A stretch of 64,000 nt of DNA from an uncultured Clostridia bacterium (GTDB lineage Bacteria; Bacillota; Clostridia; TANB77; CAG-465), in the NCBI GenBank assembly GCA_944387375.1, contig CALXEQ010000002.1:1-64000 (forward strand). The letters are read 5' to 3'. Positions 45,611 to 55,061 of the stretch are shown here, one piece after another; positions within the stretch are counted from its first letter, which is position 1, and the number at the start of each line of letters is the position of its first letter. The notes beneath the pieces were generated by a model. It had not been told where the DNA came from and made no database searches. It saw only the letters and a list, made by a program, of their open reading frames with translations. A program made the position numbers and the translations under genes.

Positions 45611-46582
45611 CTACATTCTTATCTTATCTAATAAATTATCTTTTGAATCATTATTATATAATATTCCATATAATACTTCTAACGATTTTATTTTAAAATT
45701 TTTACTTTGCATTAAATCTGTTATTGTACTTAGTGTATATATTCCCTCAACAGTTTTAACAGACATTGTCTCAAATGCATTTTGCATTGAATATCCTCTT
45801 CCTATATATGTTCCAAAAGTAAAATTTCTACTTTTTGAACTCATACAAGTAAGAAGCATATCTCCAAGACCTGCATATGTAAATATAGTCTCTCTTTTTC
45901 CACCAAGTGCTACTATTACCTCGCCCAAATCTCTTACTAAGCATGCAAGACAACTTGCTTTATATGAATCTGTCATATCCATTCCTGTAAGCATTCCCAT
46001 AAATATGGCAAATACATTCTTTATTGATGCAGCTACCTGCACTCCAATAATATCATCACACGTACTTACAACAAGTCCATTTTCAAATTGTTCTTTTACA
46101 ATGTTTGCAATCTCAATATTTTTACATGCTATATTAAATCCTGTTTTTGCTCCCTTTGCTATCTCTATTGCAAAAGAAGGACCAGATATCATACATATAT
46201 TTTCATTTTTAGTTGCTTGATATAATATCTCACTCATAAACATATTAGTCTTAGGTTCTATTCCTTTTGAGACTACGCATAAAATTTGATCTTTTTTTGC
46301 ATATACACTAACTTCTTCAGATACTTGTCTTACAGCTACAGCAGGAACAGCAAGTATAACAATACTTGCTCCTTCCATACATGCTCCCAAATTCATTGTT
46401 ATTTTTATATTGTCTGGTATTTTTACACCTGGTAATACACTAGGATTTTCTCTTTTTTTAATAACTACTGATGCTTCTTCTTTAAATTTTGCCCACATCA
46501 TTACTTCATTATCTTTATTTTTGTTAAATACTCTTGCAAGAGCTATTGCATAAGCTCCAACTCCAAGAATCGCTATTTTCAT
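45611..46582 (-). CDS. gpsA: Glycerol-3-phosphate dehydrogenase [NAD(P)+]
   Basis: A 323-residue enzyme that reduces dihydroxyacetone phosphate to sn-glycerol-3-phosphate for phospholipid synthesis. Marks are ILGVGAYAIALA (dinucleotide fold), ISGPSFAIEIAKG, the catalytic Lys in ASIKNVFAI, and AGLGDMLLTCMS. ATG 46582 lies 4 bases after the aspS stop, and its GAGGAA site covers the last codons of aspS, so translation is coupled. Confidence 0.97.
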   Translation of the reverse strand: MKIAILGVGAYAIALARVFNKNKDNEVMMWAKFKEEASVVIKKRENPSVLPGVKIPDNIKITMNLGACMEGASIVILAVPAVAVRQVSEEVSVYAKKDQILCVVSKGIEPKTNMFMSEILYQATKNENICMISGPSFAIEIAKGAKTGFNIACKNIEIANIVKEQFENGLVVSTCDDIIGVQVAASIKNVFAIFMGMLTGMDMTDSYKASCLACLVRDLGEVIVALGGKRETIFTYAGLGDMLLTCMSSKSRNFTFGTYIGRGYSMQNAFETMSVKTVEGIYTLSTITDLMQSKNFKIKSLEVLYGILYNNDSKDNLLDKIRM

Positions 46583-46586
46583 ATAT

Positions 46587-48365
46587 CTATTCCTCACTTT
46601 TGCTTTTATCTTTATCTTTTACATCTATTTTTATATGCACATCATTTAATTGCTCTTGTGTTACATAGTTTGGTGCTTGCATTAAAAGATCTCTTGCTTT
46701 ACTATTTTTAGGAAAAGCAATAATTTCTCTAATATTTGTTTCTCCTAAAAGTACCATGATCATTCTATCTATTCCCGGAGCAGCACCTGCATGTGGTGGT
46801 GCTCCATATTTAAATGCATTATATAAAGCTCCAAATTTATTTTTAACAGTCTCCTCACTATATCCTGCAATTTCAAAAGCTTTAGTCATAATAGCAGTAT
46901 CATGATTTCTAACTGCACCTGAAGCAAGTTCATATCCATTTCCAACCATATCAAATTGATATGCTAAAATATCTAGTGGATTTTTTGTTTCTAAAGCTTC
47001 TAGACCACCTTGTGGCATAGAAAATGGGTTGTGTCCAAAATCTATCTTTCCATCATCTGTTTCCTCATAAAATGGAAAATCTACTATAAAACAGAATTTA
47101 TATAAGTTTTCATCTATTAATCCTAATCTTTTACCAAGTTCATTTCTTACATTTCCTGCATCTTTACAAGCTTTTAAATATTCATCTGCAATAAAGAAAA
47201 TACCATAGTTTTCTTTTGCACCAGTTTTTTCAAACATATCTTTTAAAACATCTTCAGATAAATATTTAGCTATTGGTCCTACAACAGATGAGTCTTCATT
47301 TATTTTTATCCATGCAAGACCTTTCATTCCAAGCTCAGACTTTGCAAAATCTGTCATTTCGTCAAAAAATCTTCTTGTTACACAACTACTATCAATAGCA
47401 ATTGCTTTTACAGTTTTATTTTTAAAAGCATTAAATCCAGAATTTTCAAAACACTCTGTTACATCAACAAGTTTTAATGGATTTCTTAAATCTGGTTTAT
47501 CTGTTCCATATTTATCCATTGCCTCTTTAAAAGGTATTTCAACAAATGATCCTTCTGCTATTTTTCCTTTTCCATACTTTGTAAATACATGTGTTGTTAC
47601 TTCTTTTAGCACTTCTAAAACATCTTTTTGACTAACAAAAGACATTTCAAAGTCTAGTTGATAAAATTCACCTGGTGATCTATCAGCTCTTGGATCTTCA
47701 TCTCTAAAACATGGAGCTATTTGATAATATTTATCAAAACCTGAAATCATTAGTAGTTGTTTAAATTGTTGTGGTGCTTGCGGTAAAGCATAAAATTCAC
47801 CTGGATGTAATCTTGATGGTATTAAATAATCTCTTGCACCTTCTGGTGATGAAGATGTAAGTATTGGAGTTTGTACTTCAACAAATCCCATACTATCCAT
47901 TTTATCTCTTAAACATTTTAATACTTTACTTCTAAACACAATTTTTTTATGTATAGATTCATTTCTTAAATCTAAAAATCTATATTGTAATCTTAAATCT
48001 TCTTTTACATCATGACTTTTTTCTACTTCAAAAGGCATAGGTAATTCCACATTATTTTGTATAACTATATTTTTAAGTTCTATCTCTACCTTTCCTGTTT
48101 CTAACTTTTCATTAATATTTTCTTCAGGTCTTTTTACAACTGTTCCTTCTACTGTTATTGCTGCTTCTACATTTATATCTTTTATTTGTTCTAGTAACTT
48201 AGGATCTTCTGTTGTAAGTTGTGTAATACCATAATGATCTCTTAAATCTATAAACACACATCCGCCTAAGTCTCTTATTGTTTTAACAAATCCTGATAAT
48301 TTTACTTCTTTTCCAACATCTTCTTCTCTTAATTCATTACATGTATGCGTTCTATATTCACTCAT
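46587..48365 (-). CDS. aspS: Aspartyl-tRNA synthetase
   Basis: A 592-residue class IIb synthetase of the bacterial type, with N-terminal OB anticodon-binding domain (VKLSGFVKTIRDLGGCVFIDLRD), catalytic core and GAD insertion domain. Motif 2 is FRDEDPRADRSPGEFYQLDFEMSF, motif 3 GIDRMIMVLLG. ATG 48365 has AAGGAG upstream, a site that overlaps the asnS stop. With asnS present, it need only charge tRNA-Asp; I saw no GatCAB genes here. Confidence 0.98.
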   Translation of the reverse strand: MSEYRTHTCNELREEDVGKEVKLSGFVKTIRDLGGCVFIDLRDHYGITQLTTEDPKLLEQIKDINVEAAITVEGTVVKRPEENINEKLETGKVEIELKNIVIQNNVELPMPFEVEKSHDVKEDLRLQYRFLDLRNESIHKKIVFRSKVLKCLRDKMDSMGFVEVQTPILTSSSPEGARDYLIPSRLHPGEFYALPQAPQQFKQLLMISGFDKYYQIAPCFRDEDPRADRSPGEFYQLDFEMSFVSQKDVLEVLKEVTTHVFTKYGKGKIAEGSFVEIPFKEAMDKYGTDKPDLRNPLKLVDVTECFENSGFNAFKNKTVKAIAIDSSCVTRRFFDEMTDFAKSELGMKGLAWIKINEDSSVVGPIAKYLSEDVLKDMFEKTGAKENYGIFFIADEYLKACKDAGNVRNELGKRLGLIDENLYKFCFIVDFPFYEETDDGKIDFGHNPFSMPQGGLEALETKNPLDILAYQFDMVGNGYELASGAVRNHDTAIMTKAFEIAGYSEETVKNKFGALYNAFKYGAPPHAGAAPGIDRMIMVLLGETNIREIIAFPKNSKARDLLMQAPNYVTQEQLNDVHIKIDVKDKDKSKSEE

Positions 48366-48379
48366 ATCTTTATCTCTCC

Positions 48380-49762
48380 TTAATATAAACAATTTCCTGG
48401 TGTTCTTGGAAATGGTATAACATCTCTTATATTTGACATTCCTGTCATATACATAACCAATCTTTCAAAACCAAGACCAAATCCAGAATGAATGACAGTT
48501 CCATATTTTCTTGTATCTAAATACCAAGAATATTCATTTTTATCTAGTCCTAATTCATTCATTCTATTTACCAGCTTATTATAATCTTCTTCTCTTTGTG
48601 AACCACCAATTATTTCTCCTATTCCAGGGACAAGCATATCTACTGCTCTTACAGTTTTATTATCATCATTTAATTTCATATAAAATGCTTTTATTTCTTT
48701 TGGATAATCAGTAACAAAAACAGGCTTTTTAAATATTTTTTCTGTTAAATATCTTTCATGCTCTGTTTGCAAATCTGTTCCCCATTCTACTTTATATTCA
48801 AATTCATTATTATGCTCTTTTAAAAGTTCTACTGCATCTGTATATGTAATTCTTACAAAATCTGAATTATATATGTGATTTAATCTTTCAATTAATCCTT
48901 TATCGAAAAATTTATTGAAAAATTCTACTTCTTCCTTGCACTCTGTAAGTACTTTATTAATTATATATTTTATTAAAGCTTCTGCAAGTTCCATATCTCC
49001 ATCTAAATCACAAAAAGCCATCTCAGGCTCTACCATCCAAAACTCAGCAGCATGTCTTGCAGTATGAGAATCTTCTGCTCTAAATGTAGGTCCAAATGTA
49101 TAAACATTTGAAAAAGCCATTGACATACATTCTGCAGATAACTGCCCTGAAACAGTTAAACTTGTTTTCTTTCCAAAAAAGTCTTCTTCTGGATTATGCG
49201 GTTTATCATCATCTAAAGTTGTTACTCTAAACATTTCACCCGCTCCCTCACAATCAGATGAAGTTATTATTGGTGTATTTACATATACAAATCCATTATT
49301 ATGGAAAAATTCATGTATAGCTTGAGCAATAACACTTCTTACCTTAAATACAGCTAAAAATGTATTAGTTCTAGGTCTTAGATGTGCTACCTCTCTTAAA
49401 AACTCCATAGAATGTCTTTTGTTTTGTAATGGATAATCTGGTGATGATTTTCCAGATATCTCTACTTTTTCTGCTACAATTTCAAAAGGTTGTTTAGCAT
49501 CTGGTGTAACTTTTACTTTTCCGTATACAACTATACTAGAACCTATATTTAAAGAAACTATATCCTTATAATTTTCAATTCCTTCTTCTAGTACAACTTG
49601 AGTTGATTTAAAGTGAGATCCATCATTTAATTCTATAAATGCTATTTTTTTAGAATCTCTTAAATTTCTTATCCATCCACATACTTCTACTTCTTTTCCG
49701 TCAAAATTATTAAAATTATTATTAATTTCTGATAATTTTATTCTTTCATTAAATTTACTCAT
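48380..49762 (-). CDS. asnS: Asparaginyl-tRNA synthetase
   Basis: A 460-residue class IIb synthetase charging tRNA-Asn directly. The OB domain is [25 protein letters not shown]; motif 2 lies in [24 protein letters not shown] and motif 3 in [15 protein letters not shown]. It leads a five-gene operon (asnS-aspS-gpsA-methyltransferase-rsgA) with gaps of 3 to 14 bases. Its leader is only about 50 bases, too short for a T-box riboswitch. AGGTGG lies 11 bases before the ATG. Confidence 0.98.
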   Translation of the reverse strand: MSKFNERIKLSEINNNFNNFDGKEVEVCGWIRNLRDSKKIAFIELNDGSHFKSTQVVLEEGIENYKDIVSLNIGSSIVVYGKVKVTPDAKQPFEIVAEKVEISGKSSPDYPLQNKRHSMEFLREVAHLRPRTNTFLAVFKVRSVIAQAIHEFFHNNGFVYVNTPIITSSDCEGAGEMFRVTTLDDDKPHNPEEDFFGKKTSLTVSGQLSAECMSMAFSNVYTFGPTFRAEDSHTARHAAEFWMVEPEMAFCDLDGDMELAEALIKYIINKVLTECKEEVEFFNKFFDKGLIERLNHIYNSDFVRITYTDAVELLKEHNNEFEYKVEWGTDLQTEHERYLTEKIFKKPVFVTDYPKEIKAFYMKLNDDNKTVRAVDMLVPGIGEIIGGSQREEDYNKLVNRMNELGLDKNEYSWYLDTRKYGTVIHSGFGLGFERLVMYMTGMSNIRDVIPFPRTPGNCLY

Positions 49763-49816
49763 ACTCTGATTACCACCTTCATATAAAAGCTATTTTAGCC
49801 TACAATCAACGTTAAA

Positions 49817-49845
49817 ATTATAACATAAAAAACCAATATATGCAA
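49817..49845 (-). promoter_or_regulatory. Promoter of the asnS operon
   Basis: Minus strand TTGCAT (49840-49845), 17-bp spacer, TATAAT (49817-49822) with TGT extended -10. Confidence 0.66.
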
Positions 49846-49862
49846 TTATATATTAGCTTTTT

Positions 49863-49910
49863 CAAAAACAAAAATGAGGATAATTTAGATAATTCCAAAC
49901 TAATCCTCAT
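49863..49910 (-). terminator. Terminator after the 1625-residue surface protein
   Basis: Minus strand ATGAGGAT and ATCCTCAT close a longer imperfect hairpin followed by TTTTTGTTTTTG, 34 bases past the stop. Confidence 0.75.
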
Positions 49911-49944
49911 CTATATTTAAATACTGATATTGGGGTGACATTAT

Positions 49945-52900
49945 TTAAATCTGTTTTTGTTTTTTATTTTTTATTACTACATAAGTAATTCCTAGTATAC
50001 TAATTAAAGCTATACATACAGTAGCAACTAATGCTATATCTCCTGTATTAACTATTTCAAAGATTGTTTCTTTTGCCTTTACATCAAATACTGCACCAAC
50101 ACTACCTTCTTCTATTTCATATCCTTCTGGCGCTTGTATTTCTGTAAATACATATCTACCATATGGTACATTTTCTATTATATACTCACCATTTTCATTA
50201 GTTACTGCATTTTCAACTAAAACTTCCCCTGTTATTGCATCTTTTATTGTAAATGTACATCCAGGTAATAATTTACCAGTTTCTGAATCTTTTTTAATAA
50301 TTGTTAATTTATCTCCAACAAGTCTTCTATAATAATATATAATTATTTGCTCTTCTTCTTTGTAAACACCTTCTTTGTTATATGGTATTTTTTCTTCTAC
50401 AAGCTCATATATATCAAAGTCTTCTGTATATCTGTCATTAATTTCTTCTAACCTATCTGTAGTATCATATGGTTCACCAATATCATCTTCATATTCTTCA
50501 TTATCATAGATAATCTCATCTGTATCAATATCTTTGTGTATTACTATTATTTTTCCTTGAATTTTTGGATCTCCAACTATAGCTACATTTAACTTTTCTG
50601 TTACATTAACTTCAATATAATTTGGATCAATTTCATGATCTTGAGGTGCTTCTATTTCTTTTAAATAATATGTTCCATATGGCAAATCAATATCATCTAT
50701 ACCATTTTGTCCTGTTGTAAATATAATATCCTCATATTCATCTGTTCCTATAGCTTTTTGCTGTAATGGAATATATTCGCCATTATTATTTTTATAATAT
50801 ACTTGATATTTTGCACCACTTAATCCATATTCTTGAGCAAATTTGTTAAATTCTTCAACATTATTCTCTTCTACTATTTTATCTATATATTCTTTATTAG
50901 CCTCATAAATTTTTTGAGTAACTTTTAATAAATTTAAATTTCCCATCTTTATTGGATTGTCAATAGCCTGTCCATTGTTGATAGTTATTATTTCTTTATC
51001 TACATTTGATGATGGACTAAAAGTAAATTCATACTTATTAGTATCTATTTCAAAAGGTAAATTTTCAACCTCTATTTCTTTTACATAATAATCTCCCACT
51101 GGAATATCTGCATCAATAATTACCTTTCCATCATTTACTGATACTACTTGTAATAATGAATCTTTTTTAATCACTACATTTCCTGTAGTATATGATTTGA
51201 TATCTTCATTTGCATATAATCCAAATTTTACTCTAGATTTAGTATCATCTCCTATATTAGAAAATTCACTTTTCCCAAACGTTTTATTAAATGTTAACTC
51301 ATATGGTACTCTTTCATTTTTATAATTTAAATCTACAGTGTAATCATCTAATACTATTAGTTTTCCTTCTGAATCTGTTCCATTAGTTCTATAATCTAAA
51401 GTTACATCTTCAACATTGTCACTTAATTTGTATCCTGTTGGTACACTTATTTCTTTTACTGTATATTCTCCTAAATATAAATAATCTGTTGAAGCAACAC
51501 CATTTTCATCTGTAGTTATATCTACATATTGATCTTTATACATTCTAATTGTTCCATCAGCTGTAGTTATGTTTTCTTTTGCTGTTACTCTATATGTAAC
51601 TCCTTTTAAGCCTCTTTCTTCATAAACTGGTGTAAATATCTCAAGTCCTGTTGTAGGATCTGTTGATTGACTTACACCTGTAACAACTTCCGCCATTTTT
51701 GTAATCCTTATTTTTGCCTTTTGTGGATCATCATATTGTAATTGTGTTACTACTGGTTCTTCTTCATCATTTTCAAATACTGCATCCTCTAGTTCAAACT
51801 CTAAGTCATTCAAATGATATCCATTAGGTGGTGTAATCTCTACCAATTTATATTTTCCTATAGGCAATGGTTCAGGTGTTGTAAACTCACCATTTTCACT
51901 TGTTTTAAATTCGGATATTTCTCCTTGTGGATAGGTCATCATAGTTACGTAATCATTATCCTCATAACTCCAAATTTTGTATGTAGTATTTGCAACTGGT
52001 ATTGTTTTTAAAGTCTCTGCATCCTTTTTTACAACCCTAACATGGTATTCAATTGGATTTTCTTCAGTTATAAAATATAAATTTAATTCATTTTCATAAA
52101 TATATAATGGGACCGGATCTATTAACTTATATCCTGCCTCTCTTGCTTCTTCTGACTCTGTTATTGTATACCAACCATATGGTATATCCTCAAAGCAAGC
52201 ATGTCCATTTTCATCTATTGTAGCTTCATATACTGTCTTTCCATTTGATGAATCTAAAGTTAGATATAATAAGCAACCTTCTGCTGGATCTGAGTCTGTA
52301 CTATCATCACTATGTAATGATTTTATTATATCTACTCTTCCTTTCATAACCAATTCTTTTGAAGTTATTGTATGACTTGTTCTTTCAACAGTTTGCTCTT
52401 TTGGATCTTGCGAAACTGTATAAACATTTTCGTCTATTAAGTATCCTTCTGGTGCTTTTGTCTCTTTTACATAGTATGTTCCTACTAAATACCATCCACT
52501 TGTTGCAAGCCATGTACCATTTGCTTCATTTTTTGCAATTGTTACAGTTTCTACTGCATCAGTACAAGCTTCATCTCTATAAATTGTATATTCTGCACCT
52601 GCAAGTGTTGCATCTCCTTGTGTTGTTGTTCCTGTTTCAATATCTTCTTTATATATAGTTATTTGCATCTTTTTAGCTACATCTGTCAAATTATATGTAT
52701 AAGGTTCTCTTTGAGTCTTATCTATTTGAATATACTCATCAAAAGTTGTTTTTCTTACTGTTTCATCTTCAACATAAAATTCTCCGTTATATGCTGTATC
52801 TGGTATCTGTACTTCTTGTACTCTATATTTACCATAAGGTAAGTTTTCTATTATACAATATCCATTTTCATCTGTAACTGTTGAATAATATACTTCTGGT

Positions 52901-54822
52901 TCTTCATCATTAATTGTAGATATTAATGTTGCACTAAACATAGCTCCTGCTAAATTTTGTTTTAGTGTTGAATCAGTTTGTTCCAAATATTTAGTAATTT
53001 CTATACTATTTCTTATAACTGTCTCTTTTACTATTCTTTCTATTTGCACCAAATTAGCATTTACATCTACAATCTCGTCTTTATCAACACTAACATGATA
53101 AACAGTATCATCAAGTAAATATCCCTCTGGTGCTTTTGTTTCCTTTATATAAAAATCTTCTCTATATGTATACACATTATTTTTATAATCTACTACATTA
53201 TATGTCTTTGATGTAGCATTACCATTTTCATCTAATACTAAAGTCTCAAGTAAATTAGTACAAGCACTATCTAAATATATTGAATATTCTGCACCTTTAA
53301 AAGTAGCATCTCCTTGTGTTATTTTACCTGTTTCTACATCCTCTTTATTAACGGTAATATTTACTTTTTTGTAATGTGGAATAACATTAACAGGTGTATT
53401 AGTTAAATCTACTCCATTAATTACAGTATGAGGTTGGTTTTGAAACACTTGTCCTTCAACAGAATCACTATCAACAATACAATCTATAATTAAACTATAT
53501 GTTTCACCATGATATTTCATAACATTTGCTAAATAATTACTAGAGAAATTAAATTTAACGGTATGTGATGAGCTGTCATAGCTTAAGCTACCTTGTCTTG
53601 TAATATCATTTCCATCTTGATCTACTACGCGAGCTGAAACATACTCTACTTCTTTTGGCAATTTATCTACAAATCCAAAAGAAGAATATTTCATATATCC
53701 ATTTCCACCTTGTCTTCTATCTTGAACTTGTTGATCTACTTTATATTGTATTTTGTCTCCTACAAATACTTCTATTCCATCTGACCAAACTGAGTCGTTT
53801 TGCTCTTTAACATATTTAACCGGATTTGGTGCAGTTGCTCCAATAGGTCCTATAAATGGGCAAAACCAAAAGTCATGACTTAGAGTTCTAAATTTAAATA
53901 TTCCATTACTTGAATATTCTTTTGTTGATATAAATGTTTTTTCAAAATCACCTACGTTCCATGTATCTGAACAATTTTGAGAATCTAGACCTACACCCCA
54001 CATATATGAAGTGGTACTATTCCAGTTTTCCCAAAGTGAACGAGCTGCTTTATCTGCTCCATTATTTCCACCAGCAAAATTAGTAAATGTAGTTTGAGCA
54101 CCATTTACTAAATAATATGCACGTGTTGTATTAGCTGAAGAAATGCCTTCATAACTATTTGTTGATCCCCAAGACCAATACATTTCTTTTTTGCCAATAT
54201 TAGTATTTGTTCCACTATATACAAAATTATATGTAATATCTGAACCACCAGTATCAAATAAAGTAAGTCCTTTATAAAAGTTATTATGAAAAGCTATCGC
54301 ACCATATTCTGTATAGTTTACAGACAATTCTCCTACTGCACTATTTCTAGGATTTCCTTCTATTGTATTAGGTGCTTTATGTATAGTAATATTTACTAAA
54401 CAGTCTACAGCTCTATCATTATATGTTGCTACATTTTTATATCTAACAGTAAAAGATTCTCCACCATTAAATCTTTTATTATAATTATATCTAGCATCTC
54501 CTGTATTATGTGTATTGTACCTTTCATCAGGTTTTATATATACAGTATATCCAGGTAAATAATTGTTATTAAAAGAATCTAATTTACCGTTACCATAAAA
54601 CACAAAATCATTTGTATTTTTAGATTCTAACACTATTTCATGCTTAACAGGATTTCCATCTTTATCATATGCATTCTGCTCAAACGAATGATCAAAATCT
54701 TTGAAAAATGTATTACTATCAACATAAGTTATAGCTGGTTGCGCAGCATTTACATTTTTTCCAAAAATTGCCATCAAGCATAATAAAAAAAAGCATGAAA
54801 TAAGCAATTTCAATTTTTTCAT
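49945..54822 (-). CDS. Giant SpaA-domain surface protein with NTGD-type tail
   Basis: A 1625-residue exported protein. Residues 1-26 are a signal peptide ending NVNA-A. A unique head (about 30-335) is followed by an isopeptide D2-like domain (about 336-480, PVKYVKEQ...VGDKIQYKV). About ten SpaA/Cna-B-type domains follow (about 492-1420), with E-box motifs such as YYVKETKAPEGYLI. Next are a MucBP-like segment (about 1424-1504) and a last SpaA domain. Many E-box domains self-lock by Lys-Asn/Asp isopeptide bonds; that is expected here. The tail is NTGD (1592-1595), a hydrophobic span and KNKKQKQI: arranged like a sorting signal but without LPxTG. ATG 54822 has AGGAGGG upstream; the in-frame ATG at 54849 precedes that site. 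Paralog of the next upstream gene. Confidence 0.95.
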   Translation of the reverse strand: MKKLKLLISCFFLLCLMAIFGKNVNAAQPAITYVDSNTFFKDFDHSFEQNAYDKDGNPVKHEIVLESKNTNDFVFYGNGKLDSFNNNYLPGYTVYIKPDERYNTHNTGDARYNYNKRFNGGESFTVRYKNVATYNDRAVDCLVNITIHKAPNTIEGNPRNSAVGELSVNYTEYGAIAFHNNFYKGLTLFDTGGSDITYNFVYSGTNTNIGKKEMYWSWGSTNSYEGISSANTTRAYYLVNGAQTTFTNFAGGNNGADKAARSLWENWNSTTSYMWGVGLDSQNCSDTWNVGDFEKTFISTKEYSSNGIFKFRTLSHDFWFCPFIGPIGATAPNPVKYVKEQNDSVWSDGIEVFVGDKIQYKVDQQVQDRRQGGNGYMKYSSFGFVDKLPKEVEYVSARVVDQDGNDITRQGSLSYDSSSHTVKFNFSSNYLANVMKYHGETYSLIIDCIVDSDSVEGQVFQNQPHTVINGVDLTNTPVNVIPHYKKVNITVNKEDVETGKITQGDATFKGAEYSIYLDSACTNLLETLVLDENGNATSKTYNVVDYKNNVYTYREDFYIKETKAPEGYLLDDTVYHVSVDKDEIVDVNANLVQIERIVKETVIRNSIEITKYLEQTDSTLKQNLAGAMFSATLISTINDEEPEVYYSTVTDENGYCIIENLPYGKYRVQEVQIPDTAYNGEFYVEDETVRKTTFDEYIQIDKTQREPYTYNLTDVAKKMQITIYKEDIETGTTTQGDATLAGAEYTIYRDEACTDAVETVTIAKNEANGTWLATSGWYLVGTYYVKETKAPEGYLIDENVYTVSQDPKEQTVERTSHTITSKELVMKGRVDIIKSLHSDDSTDSDPAEGCLLYLTLDSSNGKTVYEATIDENGHACFEDIPYGWYTITESEEAREAGYKLIDPVPLYIYENELNLYFITEENPIEYHVRVVKKDAETLKTIPVANTTYKIWSYEDNDYVTMMTYPQGEISEFKTSENGEFTTPEPLPIGKYKLVEITPPNGYHLNDLEFELEDAVFENDEEEPVVTQLQYDDPQKAKIRITKMAEVVTGVSQSTDPTTGLEIFTPVYEERGLKGVTYRVTAKENITTADGTIRMYKDQYVDITTDENGVASTDYLYLGEYTVKEISVPTGYKLSDNVEDVTLDYRTNGTDSEGKLIVLDDYTVDLNYKNERVPYELTFNKTFGKSEFSNIGDDTKSRVKFGLYANEDIKSYTTGNVVIKKDSLLQVVSVNDGKVIIDADIPVGDYYVKEIEVENLPFEIDTNKYEFTFSPSSNVDKEIITINNGQAIDNPIKMGNLNLLKVTQKIYEANKEYIDKIVEENNVEEFNKFAQEYGLSGAKYQVYYKNNNGEYIPLQQKAIGTDEYEDIIFTTGQNGIDDIDLPYGTYYLKEIEAPQDHEIDPNYIEVNVTEKLNVAIVGDPKIQGKIIVIHKDIDTDEIIYDNEEYEDDIGEPYDTTDRLEEINDRYTEDFDIYELVEEKIPYNKEGVYKEEEQIIIYYYRRLVGDKLTIIKKDSETGKLLPGCTFTIKDAITGEVLVENAVTNENGEYIIENVPYGRYVFTEIQAPEGYEIEEGSVGAVFDVKAKETIFEIVNTGDIALVATVCIALISILGITYVVIKNKKQKQI

Positions 54823-54855
54823 ATATAACCCTCCTACAAAATATTTCATATTTTA

Positions 54856-54861
54856 ATTATA
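54856..54861 (-). promoter_or_regulatory. Likely -10 box of the 1625-residue surface protein gene
   Basis: Minus strand TATAAT. The -35 match (AATACA, 17 bp upstream) is poor. Confidence 0.35.
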
Positions 54862-54953
54862 TCCTCTAAAATATAATTTGTATTATTTGGTTATATATTT
54901 TAAATTAAAATAAAGAGTTTATTAACTTTACTTTTCTTTTATGTTACATAATC

Positions 54954-54968
54954 AAAAAAAAAAAAAAA
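54954..54968. repeat. Homopolymer of 15 A (T on the minus strand)
   Basis: An uninterrupted A15 tract in the intergenic space between the two giant surface protein genes, about 95 bases upstream of the -10 box of the 1625-residue gene. Tracts of this length slip readily. Confidence 0.9.
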
Positions 54969-55032
54969 CATTTATGTTTCAAAACAATGTAAACATACTT
55001 ATTAAAGCCTTTAAATTTAATTTTTAAAATAT

Positions 55033-55061
55033 AAAAAAAGAAGAGATTTTACTCTCTTCTT
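55033..55061 (-). terminator. Terminator after the 2648-residue surface protein
   Basis: Minus strand AAGAAGAGA, loop of six, TCTCTTCTT, then a U run; it overlaps the stop codon. Confidence 0.85.

Noticed and set aside
49763-49860. T-box riboswitch before asnS
   Set aside because: The transcript leader is only about 50 bases from the predicted promoter to the ATG and shows no T-box sequence or antiterminator.
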